Assembly (NCBI GenBank): GCA_910586615.1
Contig: CAJUJP010000037.1
Span: forward strand, 1-31,478
DNA length: 31,478 nucleotides
DNA from: an uncultured Lachnospiraceae bacterium
GTDB taxonomy: Bacteria > Bacillota > Clostridia > Lachnospirales > Lachnospiraceae
Direction of reading: 5' to 3'
In this document: piece by piece, positions 22,837 through 30,609 of the stretch
Position numbering within the stretch: the first letter of the stretch is position 1
How the letters are laid out: the number at the start of each line of letters is the position of its first letter
Program-made: the position numbers and the translations under genes
Notes under the pieces: model-generated
What the model was told of the DNA's origin: nothing
The model's input: only the letters and a program-made list of their open reading frames with translations
Databases searched by the model: none

Positions 22837-23718
22837 TTGAAAATGGAAAGTATGGATAAAAAAACGAAGTGTACAGCAGCAAATCAGGAAATGGCGGCTT
22901 TGGTGGAGCAGGCTACCGCAGGAGATAAAAAGGCTCTTGAAACACTTGTTGCAGGAGTGCAGGATCTTGTGTTCAATTTCTCTCTGCGGATGCTTGGCAC
23001 ATTTGCGGATGCAGAGGATGCCACACAGGACATTTTGTTGAAAATGATTACGCATCTGTCCTCTTTCAGAGGCGACAGTTCATTTACAACGTGGGTATTC
23101 AGCATTGCATCCAATCATCTGAAAAATTATAAAAAGCATATGTTTGCCCATTTTCCGCTAAGTTTTGAGTATTATGGAGACGACATCGAGAACGGGAAAA
23201 TACAGGATGTGCCGGATTTAACGCAGAATGTAGAAAAGGATATACTGGCGGAGGAATTGAAAATGTCCTGCACCAATGTGATGCTGCAATGCCTTGATGT
23301 GGAAAGCAGATGTATTTTTATATTAGGTACGATGTTTAAGATTGACAGCCGGATCGCAGGAGATATTCTGGAAATGTCCCCCGAAGCGTATCGCCAGCGG
23401 CTTTCCAGAGTACGCAAAAAAATGGCGGATTTTCTCGGACAATATTGCGGAGAATATGGCAGCGGCAGATGCAAATGCAAAGACAGGGTCAATTATGCAA
23501 TACAAAGCCACAGGATCAATCCGCAGCAGATGGATTATATGACAGCCACGGAAATTCCTGTTGAGACTATGATGGATGTGAAAAATGTAATGGAAGATAT
23601 TGATGACTTATCGCAGGATTTTTCGTTCTGTAAGCCTTATCAGTCTCCCGAACACACAAAACATCTGATACAGGAATTTTTGGATTCCACACAGTTTTCC
23701 ATCATTCGAGAATCGTAA
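22837..23718 (+). CDS. ECF-like sigma-70 factor with cysteine-containing C-terminal extension
   Basis: A 293-residue sigma factor of the ECF class. Sigma region 2 is at about 40-100 (DAEDATQDILLKM, then FRGDSSFTTWVFSIASNHL) and region 4 at about 147-202 (the DILEMSPEAYRQRLSRVRKKM helix-turn-helix). ECF factors are usually near 180 residues; here about 90 extra follow, opening with C204, C212 and C214 in a CxC motif and another Cys at 265. Such a tail could bind metal or sense redox state. I take TTG at 22837 as start, six bases after GGAGG; ATG at 22843 is also possible. No anti-sigma gene follows; the next gene, 15 bases on, is a DUF2461 protein. Confidence 0.85.
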   Translation: MKMESMDKKTKCTAANQEMAALVEQATAGDKKALETLVAGVQDLVFNFSLRMLGTFADAEDATQDILLKMITHLSSFRGDSSFTTWVFSIASNHLKNYKKHMFAHFPLSFEYYGDDIENGKIQDVPDLTQNVEKDILAEELKMSCTNVMLQCLDVESRCIFILGTMFKIDSRIAGDILEMSPEAYRQRLSRVRKKMADFLGQYCGEYGSGRCKCKDRVNYAIQSHRINPQQMDYMTATEIPVETMMDVKNVMEDIDDLSQDFSFCKPYQSPEHTKHLIQEFLDSTQFSIIRES

Positions 23719-23733
23719 AGGAGAAAGCAGACT

Positions 23734-24417
23734 ATGAATACACAGTTGATCATTGACTATTTATTGGCACTGTCCATGAATAATAACCGCGAATGGTATC
23801 ATGCAAACAAGGATGATTACAAAAAGGCAAATGCCGAATTTGAAGAATTACTGCAGGCACTGATGCTGGAAATCGGAAAATTTGACAGCAGTATTTTGCA
23901 CAGTGATCCAAAAGATCTTACGTTTAAGATTGTAAGAGACACCCGGTTCAGTCATGACAAATCACCTTACAATCCTGCGTTCCGGGCGCACATTTCCTCT
24001 AAGGGGAAACTGCCCGTTCCTGTCGGATACTATCTTATGATTAAGCCTGGAAATCAGTCTTTTTTAGGAGGAGGCCTGTTTGCGGATATGTTTAAGGATG
24101 CAACAGCGATGGTGCGGGATTACATATCACGGAATGGTGATGAATGGGAAAAGATAATACATGAGCCGGAGTTTGAAAAATATTTTACCGTACAGGGAAC
24201 TGCACTAAAAAATGTTCCGGCAGGATATGAGAAAGAACATCCTCAGGCAGAATATCTGAAATTTAAGAGCTGGTATCTGGAATATCCGTTAAAAGACGAA
24301 GAATTGAGTGATGTAGAAATATTTCTTGAAAAAGCAGCGGATATTTTCCGGATCATGAAGCCTTTTAACGACTATCTGAACAAAGCGCTGGCGGAGTTTC
24401 AGATGCCCGCAAGATAG
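23734..24417 (+). CDS. DUF2461 family protein
   Basis: A 227-residue cytosolic protein of the DUF2461/TIGR02453 family, whose function is unknown. The family motifs are present: NNNREWYHANKDDY near residues 16-29, and KIVRDTRFSHDKSPYNPAFRAHIS near 65-90, followed by the glycine-rich GGGLF segment. AAAGGAG lies ten bases ahead of the ATG and 15 bases separate it from the sigma factor, so the two are probably co-transcribed. No signal peptide or membrane segment. Confidence 0.88.
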   Translation: MNTQLIIDYLLALSMNNNREWYHANKDDYKKANAEFEELLQALMLEIGKFDSSILHSDPKDLTFKIVRDTRFSHDKSPYNPAFRAHISSKGKLPVPVGYYLMIKPGNQSFLGGGLFADMFKDATAMVRDYISRNGDEWEKIIHEPEFEKYFTVQGTALKNVPAGYEKEHPQAEYLKFKSWYLEYPLKDEELSDVEIFLEKAADIFRIMKPFNDYLNKALAEFQMPAR

Positions 24418-24481
24418 GGAAAAAGAATATTTCCAGTAGAATCTGTGGCCAGACAATATCATATATGGAAAGCATATCCAT

Positions 24482-24512
24482 GCCCGGCATTTTTGTCCGG
24501 GCGTTTTCTTTT
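24482..24512 (+). terminator. Terminator of the sigma factor-DUF2461 unit
   Basis: GCCCGG (24482-24487) and CCGGGC (24497-24502) flank a 9-base loop and are followed by GTTTTCTTTT. It lies 64 bases after the DUF2461 stop. Confidence 0.85.
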
Positions 24513-24538
24513 GTTCAATTCTGTGTTACGATAGGAAC

Positions 24539-25243
24539 ATGGAGAATATGATTACAGTAACGGATATCACAAGTTCATACGGAAGAAAAAAGATTCTGAA
24601 CGGGGTATCTTTCGAGGCTTTACGGGGGGACTGCGTCGGGATCGTGGGTGCCAACGGCTGCGGGAAGTCTACATTGTTATCTATTCTGGCCGGGACTTTG
24701 AAACCGAAAAGCGGAAGTGTACTTTATTATGACAGGGAGGCATGGAAAGATAACGGTTCAGGCAGAATGAGAGGCAGTCTTGAAGTCATACGAAAGATGA
24801 CCGGTTATGTTCCGCAGGAGAACCCGCTGATTCCGGAACTGACTGTCTATGATAATCTCAGGCTCTGGTATCCGGATAGAAAGCTGCTGCAACAGGAACT
24901 GGAACAAGGTTTCCTGAGTCTTCTTGGTGTAGGTGAATTTTCGGAGAAACAGGTGAGCAGATTGTCGGGTGGAATGAAGAAAAGGGTGAGCATCGGGATC
25001 GCGATGGCAGGAATGCCGCCGGTACTGCTGCTGGATGAACCGAGCGCGGCCCTGGATCTGGTCTGCAAAGAAGATATCCGCAAATATCTGCAGGTTTATC
25101 TGGAACGAAAGGGAACGGTGGTCATTACGACACATGAGGAAAGTGAACTTGACCTGTGCAGTAAACTGTATGTTATGAAAGACGGCCGGTTAAAAGAGAC
25201 AGACAGAGAACTGAGGGGCGGGGCGCTGGTGGCAATGTTTTAA
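24539..25243 (+). CDS. ABC transporter ATP-binding protein
   Basis: A 234-residue ABC ATPase, first gene of a five-gene module. Walker A GANGCGKST (37-45), Q-loop PQEN (92-95), signature LSGGMKKR (142-149), Walker B VLLLDE (162-167) and the H-loop His199 are all present, so it should be active. It resembles ATPases of ABC-2-type exporters such as drug, antibiotic or polymer exporters. Two ABC-2-like permeases lie downstream. No ribosome-binding site is clear: AGGA sits two bases from the ATG, and an extended -10 (TGTTACGAT at 24524-24532) places the start of transcription at the ATG itself. The transcript may be leaderless, or translation may begin at the ATG of codon 4. Confidence 0.9.
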   Translation: MENMITVTDITSSYGRKKILNGVSFEALRGDCVGIVGANGCGKSTLLSILAGTLKPKSGSVLYYDREAWKDNGSGRMRGSLEVIRKMTGYVPQENPLIPELTVYDNLRLWYPDRKLLQQELEQGFLSLLGVGEFSEKQVSRLSGGMKKRVSIGIAMAGMPPVLLLDEPSAALDLVCKEDIRKYLQVYLERKGTVVITTHEESELDLCSKLYVMKDGRLKETDRELRGGALVAMF

Positions 25244-25349
25244 CGGGCAGATTAAATGTTGGAGTGTGGTTTGGGGAACGGAACGGGCAAGTAGGCATGA
25301 TTGGGCAGAAGAAGGGATAGTGCTGTGTACATGCAGAAATGAGGACAAA

Positions 25350-26873
25350 ATGGATGGAATGAACCGTAACAATATGGGCGATTATATACCACAGGAGATT
25401 CCTGTTCCTGAGGTAAGAGAAGACAGAAACCAGAGACAACAGAATCCTTATGGAGGCCGGAAAAAAAGCCCCGCCGCCGGAATCATAATCGGAATAGTCT
25501 GTGCATTTGCGACAATCCTTGCAGTGGGCATCGGTGTAATGGCGTATTACAGAAGTATGCCTGCTTACAAGATCAGCAAAGGATTTTATAATCTTGGCAG
25601 AGAAATAGAACAGATTCAGAATCCATTACTTGAAAAGCTGGGGCTGGCGGAACTTCTGGTTATGATGCAGGAGGAAGGCAGTCATGTGGAAACGAAGCTG
25701 AATTTCAGTGCAGAACTGCCTATGATCGGGAAGACAACGCTGGGTGTAGACACGGACTATAAGAAAGATGTGAAAGCAAAGGAATTGAATGCCAGTACGG
25801 TATTCAGTCTGATGAACTATGAATTTGCGCATATGGACATTTATGCCAATCAGGAAGTATTCTGTTTTTCACTTCCTGAATTGTTTCTGGAAGATATTTA
25901 TGTAGATAATGAAAATGTGGTGAGTCAGTATAACGAGTCTATCTTGGCCGATGTGGCGGGAGAGAGTACTTTGGAGGATTTTTCCATAGAACTTTTTCCG
26001 GATCAGAAAGAAAAGATATCTGCCCGTGAATGGCGGAATCTGTCTGCTATGTTAGAGCGGTTTGAGGAAGATCTGGAATCATGCAGAGATGGCATGACGA
26101 TAGAGAAAGTGGAAAAAGGACTGTATCGTGTGATACTTCCGGGAAAAGAGACGAACCGTCTGGTGAAAAATCTTCTGGACAGCTACGGAACAGTCTATGA
26201 CGCGGTGGAAGGCGGACAGAACTGGAATGATTATAAGAATCTCCTGGCATCTGATATCAGTATTCTGTTTGAGATCGACAATAAGAACCGGATCGAGAGC
26301 ATGATTCTGGAAGAGCCGGTGAAAGTCATGGATGGGGAATTTTCTCTGTCAGGGGAAATTTTTTTGCTTGGTGAACAGAGGAGCATTGAAAAGATCCAGG
26401 GTAAGCTGATTGTTGAAAATAATGATCTGGAAAGGGCGGAAATAGTCTGCCAGATCGTTCAGACCACCGGGGAAGAGAAATATAGAATGGATCTGGACCT
26501 TAAATATACAGAAGGCGACGATCATGGGAAAATGAAATATATGCTGGATTGTGATGCTGCGCAGGATGAGATCGAGATGAGTTTTTCCATGAAGGATAAA
26601 AAGGACGATCTGGGAATGAACCTGAAGGGAACTGTGGAGGATTATGAAAAAGGCAGGAGCGTGGAATTTGATCTGGACCGGGTGGAGTTTACCATGGATG
26701 GCAGTGAAATATACAGCGTTGCCGGTGAACTTGAGGTGGAACCGCTGCAAGGCAGAATTGAGCCGACCGCAAAAGCAGAGACGGGACTGTTTAAGATGGA
26801 TATGGGTGACTGGCAGAAGATTATTTTGCAGCTTGATGACGCATACGGGAGAATCCTGGAATATTTGTGGTAG
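25350..26873 (+). CDS. Membrane-anchored extracellular protein, function unknown
   Basis: A 507-residue protein I do not recognise. A proline- and charge-rich cytoplasmic N-terminus (1-40, with YIPQEIPVPEV) is followed by one membrane segment (about 42-67) and about 440 extracellular residues. The outer part is acidic and looks rich in beta strands, alternating charged and hydrophobic residues, without cysteine pairs or a catalytic motif. It has the look of a lipoprotein-like ligand-binding domain on a signal anchor. I chose ATG at 25350, five bases after GAGG; codon 4 is also ATG. It lies 106 bases after the ABC ATPase and is probably an accessory or sensor of that exporter. Confidence 0.75.
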   Translation: MDGMNRNNMGDYIPQEIPVPEVREDRNQRQQNPYGGRKKSPAAGIIIGIVCAFATILAVGIGVMAYYRSMPAYKISKGFYNLGREIEQIQNPLLEKLGLAELLVMMQEEGSHVETKLNFSAELPMIGKTTLGVDTDYKKDVKAKELNASTVFSLMNYEFAHMDIYANQEVFCFSLPELFLEDIYVDNENVVSQYNESILADVAGESTLEDFSIELFPDQKEKISAREWRNLSAMLERFEEDLESCRDGMTIEKVEKGLYRVILPGKETNRLVKNLLDSYGTVYDAVEGGQNWNDYKNLLASDISILFEIDNKNRIESMILEEPVKVMDGEFSLSGEIFLLGEQRSIEKIQGKLIVENNDLERAEIVCQIVQTTGEEKYRMDLDLKYTEGDDHGKMKYMLDCDAAQDEIEMSFSMKDKKDDLGMNLKGTVEDYEKGRSVEFDLDRVEFTMDGSEIYSVAGELEVEPLQGRIEPTAKAETGLFKMDMGDWQKIILQLDDAYGRILEYLW

Positions 26874-26917
26874 GAGCCTGAGATCACTGTGGGGAAAGCA
26901 GTATGTGTGAGAGAAGT

Positions 26918-27090
26918 GTCTGTGAAGTACTTATGGGAAAAGAAATGCATGTGGAAAAGCGTCTGTGAAGTACTTATGGGAAAAGAAATGCATGTGGAAA
27001 AGCGTCTGTGAAGTACTTATGGGAAAAGAAATACATGTGGAAAAGCAGCCATGAAACACTTATGGAAAAGAGAATATACATGAGAAAGGT
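26918..27090 (+). repeat. 43-bp tandem repeat between module genes
   Basis: Three near-identical 43-bp units start at 26918, 26961 and 27004 (GTCTGTGAAGTACTTATGGG at the head of each), differing by one base in unit 3. A diverged fourth unit follows from 27047 to about 27090. The period is not a multiple of three and stops occur in every frame, so it is not coding. It fills the 247-base gap between the anchored protein and the small gene and is a good variable-number locus. Confidence 0.95.
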
Positions 27091-27120
27091 GAAAGTGTAG
27101 CAGCTATGAGGGAAGATGAT

Positions 27121-27363
27121 ATGCATCAGGCCATCGGAGCGTCAGGTGAGGATGCGATGATTCAGGAGATTATGAAACATCTGGATACAGAATCCGCACA
27201 GGGAGTTTACCGTATGAGCGTTACTTTTGACGAGCAGGAAGAGGAGCGTAAGACCGTTTCACATAAGTGCTGCAATATGTATGGCCGGCCGGCTTCGGAA
27301 ACAGTGGGCCTGCTGGATATGTACACGGATATGAATGCGGGTGATCCCGACCGGAAAGAATAG
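27121..27363 (+). CDS. Small acidic protein (80 aa) coupled to ABC-2 permease
   Basis: I do not recognise this 80-residue acidic cytosolic protein. It has an N-terminal helix (AMIQEIMKHL), a short strand (YRMSVTFDE), a Cys50-Cys51 pair in SHKCCNMYGRP, and a C-terminal GLLDMYTDMN. No signal peptide or membrane segment. The start at 27121 has GAGGGAAG seven bases ahead; an ATG at 27106 would add five residues with a poorer site. Its stop is three bases before the ATG of the next permease gene, indicating coupled translation and a shared role, perhaps as a regulator or partner of the permease. The CC pair could bind metal or substrate. Confidence 0.6.
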   Translation: MHQAIGASGEDAMIQEIMKHLDTESAQGVYRMSVTFDEQEEERKTVSHKCCNMYGRPASETVGLLDMYTDMNAGDPDRKE

Positions 27364-27366
27364 CAC

Positions 27367-28653
27367 ATGAGACAGAAAATATTGTATCTGTATTTGGAAA
27401 TCAGAAAAACGCTGGGTATGGTTCCGCGTATGTTTTTACAGGCAATCCTGCTTATGATCCTCATAGGCGCGATTGCTTTTTGTGGTGTAAAAAGCATGGA
27501 AAAGAAGCCTCTGGCAGTAAATGTGGATATCGGGATTGTGGTGCAGGAAGAAAATGCCATGACCAAAATGGCACTCGCATATATAGAAAACATGGAGAGC
27601 GTGTCGCAGATCTGCAGCTTCAGACAGGTATCCGAAGAGGAAGGAACAGATCTGCTTACGGAAGGAAAACTGGCGGCGCTGATCGTGCTTCCCGGTCAGC
27701 TTGTGGAAGGCATCATGAACGGGAATAACCCGGAAGTGAAGATACTTTTTCCTGAAAATGCCAGACTGGAAGCGATGCTCCTGCGGGAACTGACGGAGTC
27801 GGGAGCCGGCCTTCTGCGGGTGGCACAGGCGCAGATTTATGGCGTGTATGATACAGCCGTGGAATATGGACTGACAGACCGGCTGTCTCAGATGGAAATG
27901 GAGATAGACAGCTATAACCTTGCTTTTGCACTGGACAGGCTGGCTCTTTATGAGACGGAGATGATATCGGCCACAGGGCGTATGAGCGCACTGCAATTGT
28001 ATATGTCTTCCGGCGTGGTTTTGTTTCTGCTTTTATCGGGAATGGCGGTGTATCCTGTGGTTCAGCAGGAACCGCTGGCATTTCGCCGGCAGTTAAAGAG
28101 ACAGGGCACAGGAAAATGGTGGCAGTGTTTCTGCCAGTGGATGTGCGGATTTGTCTGTATGGTACTCTGCGTGGTATTGTCCGGCGGCGTGGTGCTGCTT
28201 CTTAAGAATGCGGCTGCGACTGTCATAAAAAATGAAAGCGGAGAAAAAGGGCTTTCCACATTCGTTTTGTCTGATGGTAACAGTTTTCTTGTGACAGCGC
28301 CGGAGACAGGTCTGGCGGAAAAAATCGGGATAAGTCTGCTGGTTATCGCAACCGCAGCCACATTGATCTATTTTCTGTATAGTATTGCACAAAGCAAAAC
28401 AGGAGGCATTCTGTTAATTTTTCTTTGTTCGACGGTGGCGGTATATCTGTCCGGCGGCCTGATTCCATCCCCGTTTCTTCCGAAGGCAATGCAGGCGGTG
28501 GGAGACAGACTGCCGACAGCCTACATGATGCGCGCAGTAGGCGGATTGCTCGCCGGCTATGAAAAAGGTGCGATGATTCGATGTGTGGCAGGATTATGCG
28601 GATATACGGTGCTATCAGCGCTTGGGGCATGTCTGCTCAGGGGAAAGGAATAG
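27367..28653 (+). CDS. ABC-2-type permease, subunit 1
   Basis: A 428-residue membrane protein with the ABC2_membrane_3-like layout: one N-terminal membrane segment (about 20-40), a large extracellular domain (about 45-205), then five membrane segments (about 208-230, 255-285, 319-345, 350-370 and 400-424). Such permeases export lipids, drugs, peptides or polymers with a separate ATPase, here the one encoded at the start of the module. It begins three bases after the stop of the small protein, with GGAAAG ahead. It is likely to form a heterodimer with the next permease. Substrate unknown. Confidence 0.8.
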   Translation: MRQKILYLYLEIRKTLGMVPRMFLQAILLMILIGAIAFCGVKSMEKKPLAVNVDIGIVVQEENAMTKMALAYIENMESVSQICSFRQVSEEEGTDLLTEGKLAALIVLPGQLVEGIMNGNNPEVKILFPENARLEAMLLRELTESGAGLLRVAQAQIYGVYDTAVEYGLTDRLSQMEMEIDSYNLAFALDRLALYETEMISATGRMSALQLYMSSGVVLFLLLSGMAVYPVVQQEPLAFRRQLKRQGTGKWWQCFCQWMCGFVCMVLCVVLSGGVVLLLKNAAATVIKNESGEKGLSTFVLSDGNSFLVTAPETGLAEKIGISLLVIATAATLIYFLYSIAQSKTGGILLIFLCSTVAVYLSGGLIPSPFLPKAMQAVGDRLPTAYMMRAVGGLLAGYEKGAMIRCVAGLCGYTVLSALGACLLRGKE

Positions 28654-28732
28654 GTGCAGTCCGCAGAGGCCGAAACTGTGTGCCTTCTTCGGCGGACAGC
28701 TTACAGGTTAAAGCAATTCAGGGGGAAAATAA

Positions 28733-30106
28733 ATGAAGAAGAACAAATCCGGCATGAACGGAACCGGTCAGTCCGTCGAGGCGGTGCAGGACGATTTGCG
28801 CAGGCAGCTTGATAAGGCAGATCAGAGCAACAAATTTGGGGACGCTGACGGGGGAATACAAGGCGATACGCACAGGCAGTTGGATGGGACAGATCAGAGC
28901 AACAAATTTGAGGACGCTGACGGGACAGTGCAGGACGATTTGCACAGACAATCTGATGGAAATAGATATGGCACAAGGTTCAGGCAGTATGGCGTATGGC
29001 TGCAGCTTTTGTTTAAAAGGCTGTGGAGACAGCCGGCATACCTGGCACTGCTGGCGCTTATTCCGGTGCTGGGGGCTGTGATCGGTATGCTGGAACAGAA
29101 AGAACCGGGCGGTGTGCAGGTGGCAGTATGTGTGGAAGATGGTACATGGGGCAGACAGATTACAGAAGGATTGAAAGAGCAGGCGGCAGAAAGTATTTTG
29201 CAGTTTGTATTTTGTGATTCTGAGGAAACTGTGCGGCGTTCTGTGATGAAAGGAGAGGCAGATTGTGGTTTTGTGCTTCCGGAAGATCTGGCAGAGCGTG
29301 TCATGGGCGGTGACTGGGAGGAAACAGTGAGAGCCTATGAGATGCCTGCAAGCAGTATAACCGGTATGGCAAAAGAGCGGATTGCGGGTGTCATTTTCAC
29401 GCTTTATTCCGAACGATGTTATGAAGAATATATGGAAGAAAATCTGGGAGATATCAACACTGCTTCGTATAAAATGGTAGATTTTGCACGCAAAGCGTAT
29501 CAAAAACGTTTGACAGACGGCACTACTTTTTCTTTTCGTTATGAAAACGGAGACCAATATAGTCAATACGCATCTGACACCAATGCTATTTCTGACACAG
29601 GTGTCTTCCCGCTGAAAGGGGTATTTGGCGTGCTTATTTTTATTTGCGGTATGTGTGGAATGCTGGAATATGACAGAGATCGACAGGAAAAAAGATTTGT
29701 GCGGATGGTGCCAAATTGGTTGACTTATATAGTCGATGTATGGATTCCAACCATATTTGCCTCTTTTGCTGTGATTTTCTGTCTGTGGCTGTCAGAGGGA
29801 CTACGTTATAGAAATATGCTTGATGAAATTGGAGCAGGATGTTCTGCGACAGAGTTCTTGTTTGTGTGGAACGGATCCATGTGGGCAGAACAAATCCTGC
29901 ATCTTGTAGCTTATCAGTGTGTGATCATAGTATATTGCTGTATTCTTGGAATTATGCTGAGAAGGCGTGAGACGATTGCCGCGGCGATTCCGATTCTGAC
30001 ACTGGGAAGTTTTGTATGTGCGCCTGTGTTTATCAGACTGGCAGCGTATATTCCTGCTTTTGCGGTACTGGAAAAGTTATTTCCGGTGACATATTATCTT
30101 ATTTAG
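28733..30106 (+). CDS. ABC-2-type permease, subunit 2, with N-terminal repeats
   Basis: A 457-residue permease similar in layout to the preceding gene: membrane segment at about 100-118, extracellular domain to about 290, then five segments to the C-terminus (ending LFPVTYYLI). Unusually, the cytoplasmic N-terminus holds a 24-residue repeat: units at residues 18-41 and 42-65 and a partial unit at 66-76, each with DxxRRQLD/HRQLD and DQSNKF(G/E)DADG. The repeat is hydrophilic, probably disordered. GGGGG lies nine bases ahead of the start. It is 79 bases after the previous gene, a gap that contains a GTCCGC/GCGGAC hairpin. Last gene of the module, followed by a terminator. Confidence 0.8.
   Translation: MKKNKSGMNGTGQSVEAVQDDLRRQLDKADQSNKFGDADGGIQGDTHRQLDGTDQSNKFEDADGTVQDDLHRQSDGNRYGTRFRQYGVWLQLLFKRLWRQPAYLALLALIPVLGAVIGMLEQKEPGGVQVAVCVEDGTWGRQITEGLKEQAAESILQFVFCDSEETVRRSVMKGEADCGFVLPEDLAERVMGGDWEETVRAYEMPASSITGMAKERIAGVIFTLYSERCYEEYMEENLGDINTASYKMVDFARKAYQKRLTDGTTFSFRYENGDQYSQYASDTNAISDTGVFPLKGVFGVLIFICGMCGMLEYDRDRQEKRFVRMVPNWLTYIVDVWIPTIFASFAVIFCLWLSEGLRYRNMLDEIGAGCSATEFLFVWNGSMWAEQILHLVAYQCVIIVYCCILGIMLRRRETIAAAIPILTLGSFVCAPVFIRLAAYIPAFAVLEKLFPVTYYLI
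28784..28960 (+). repeat. 72-bp in-frame coding repeat, 2.5 copies
   Basis: Units at 28784-28855, 28856-28927 and a partial unit from 28928 encode the 24-residue repeat of permease 2. Identical stretches include CAGATCAGAGCAACAAATTT in units 1 and 2. The period keeps the reading frame, so copy number could change without breaking the gene. Confidence 0.9.
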
Positions 30107-30216
30107 TGGTTCTATAAAATTGCAATCCAATAAAGGCGGAAAACAGATTAAAGATTATTCCTTGTTCTGAATGTGCCTTAAATGCTTTAGCAACAGATGA
30201 ATCGCCTGATCTATTC

Positions 30217-30248
30217 AATCCATCGGATTCCCGATGGATTTGTTTTTT
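30217..30248 (+). terminator. Terminator of the ABC export module
   Basis: AATCCATCGG and CCGATGGATT form a perfect 10-bp stem with an ATTC loop, followed by TGTTTTTT. It lies 110 bases after the last permease stop. Confidence 0.9.
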
Positions 30249-30460
30249 CTTGGGGGAAATGTGTCTAGGGTGTCCGACAGAGAAGAAAAAACCCTCCAAA
30301 TAATAAAGAGTCATCAAATTCAAAAAAGTAAACACAAAAAATAAAAAAATATAAAAATTTTTCAGCAGCAAAAATAAAGAAATTTGTACAGGAAAAATAA
30401 GAAATGGAAGCCCCCGTAATAGTAAATCGCTGCATAAATGCGCCGCCGTTGACAGTCCCG

Positions 30461-30515
30461 CCCGCCTTTGCTGACAGACAATCAAGGCGGGAAAGCCTCA
30501 AAATGGCTTCCCGCC
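30461..30515. terminator. Two mutually exclusive hairpins
   Basis: GGCGGGAAAGCC (30486-30497) pairs with GGCTTCCCGCC (30505-30515) as an 11-bp hairpin with one bulge, followed on the plus strand by CATTTTAATTTT. Part of the same left arm (30483-30491) can instead pair with CCCGCCTTTG (30461-30470). This is the arrangement of an attenuator, but no plus-strand gene follows; it may only terminate ribU from the right. Confidence 0.45.
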
Positions 30516-30609
30516 CATTTTAATTTTACAGCGAAAAATCCGGCTGCTTTTTCGTGAGTGTGTCCACAAAGTATTGTATAAACTAACCCCATTGCTATTT
30601 AAGATACAT

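Larger units (their letters stand above)
30107..30609. other. Gene-free AT-rich gap between convergent units
   Basis: About 500 bases separate the ABC module from ribU. Two hairpins are listed separately. The middle (30280-30400) is A-rich on the plus strand; minus-strand frames across it are rich in Phe and lack a ribosome-binding site, so I reject them as genes. A CGAAAAA/TTTTTCG hairpin lies near 30534-30556. The composition differs from the module to the left and may mark an old insertion boundary. Confidence 0.4.

Noticed and set aside
26918..27090. CRISPR array
   Set aside because: The units are directly joined without variable spacers and no cas gene is present. It is a simple tandem repeat.
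27121..27363. RiPP or bacteriocin precursor exported by the ABC module
   Set aside because: No double-glycine or other leader cleavage motif, no modifying enzyme or peptidase domain in the ATPase, and the protein is acidic throughout.
30099..30501. Two overlapping minus-strand frames of 128 and 78 codons, rich in Phe
   Set aside because: They read through an A-rich stretch and two hairpins, lack ribosome-binding sites and show no domain. Composition explains the long frames.
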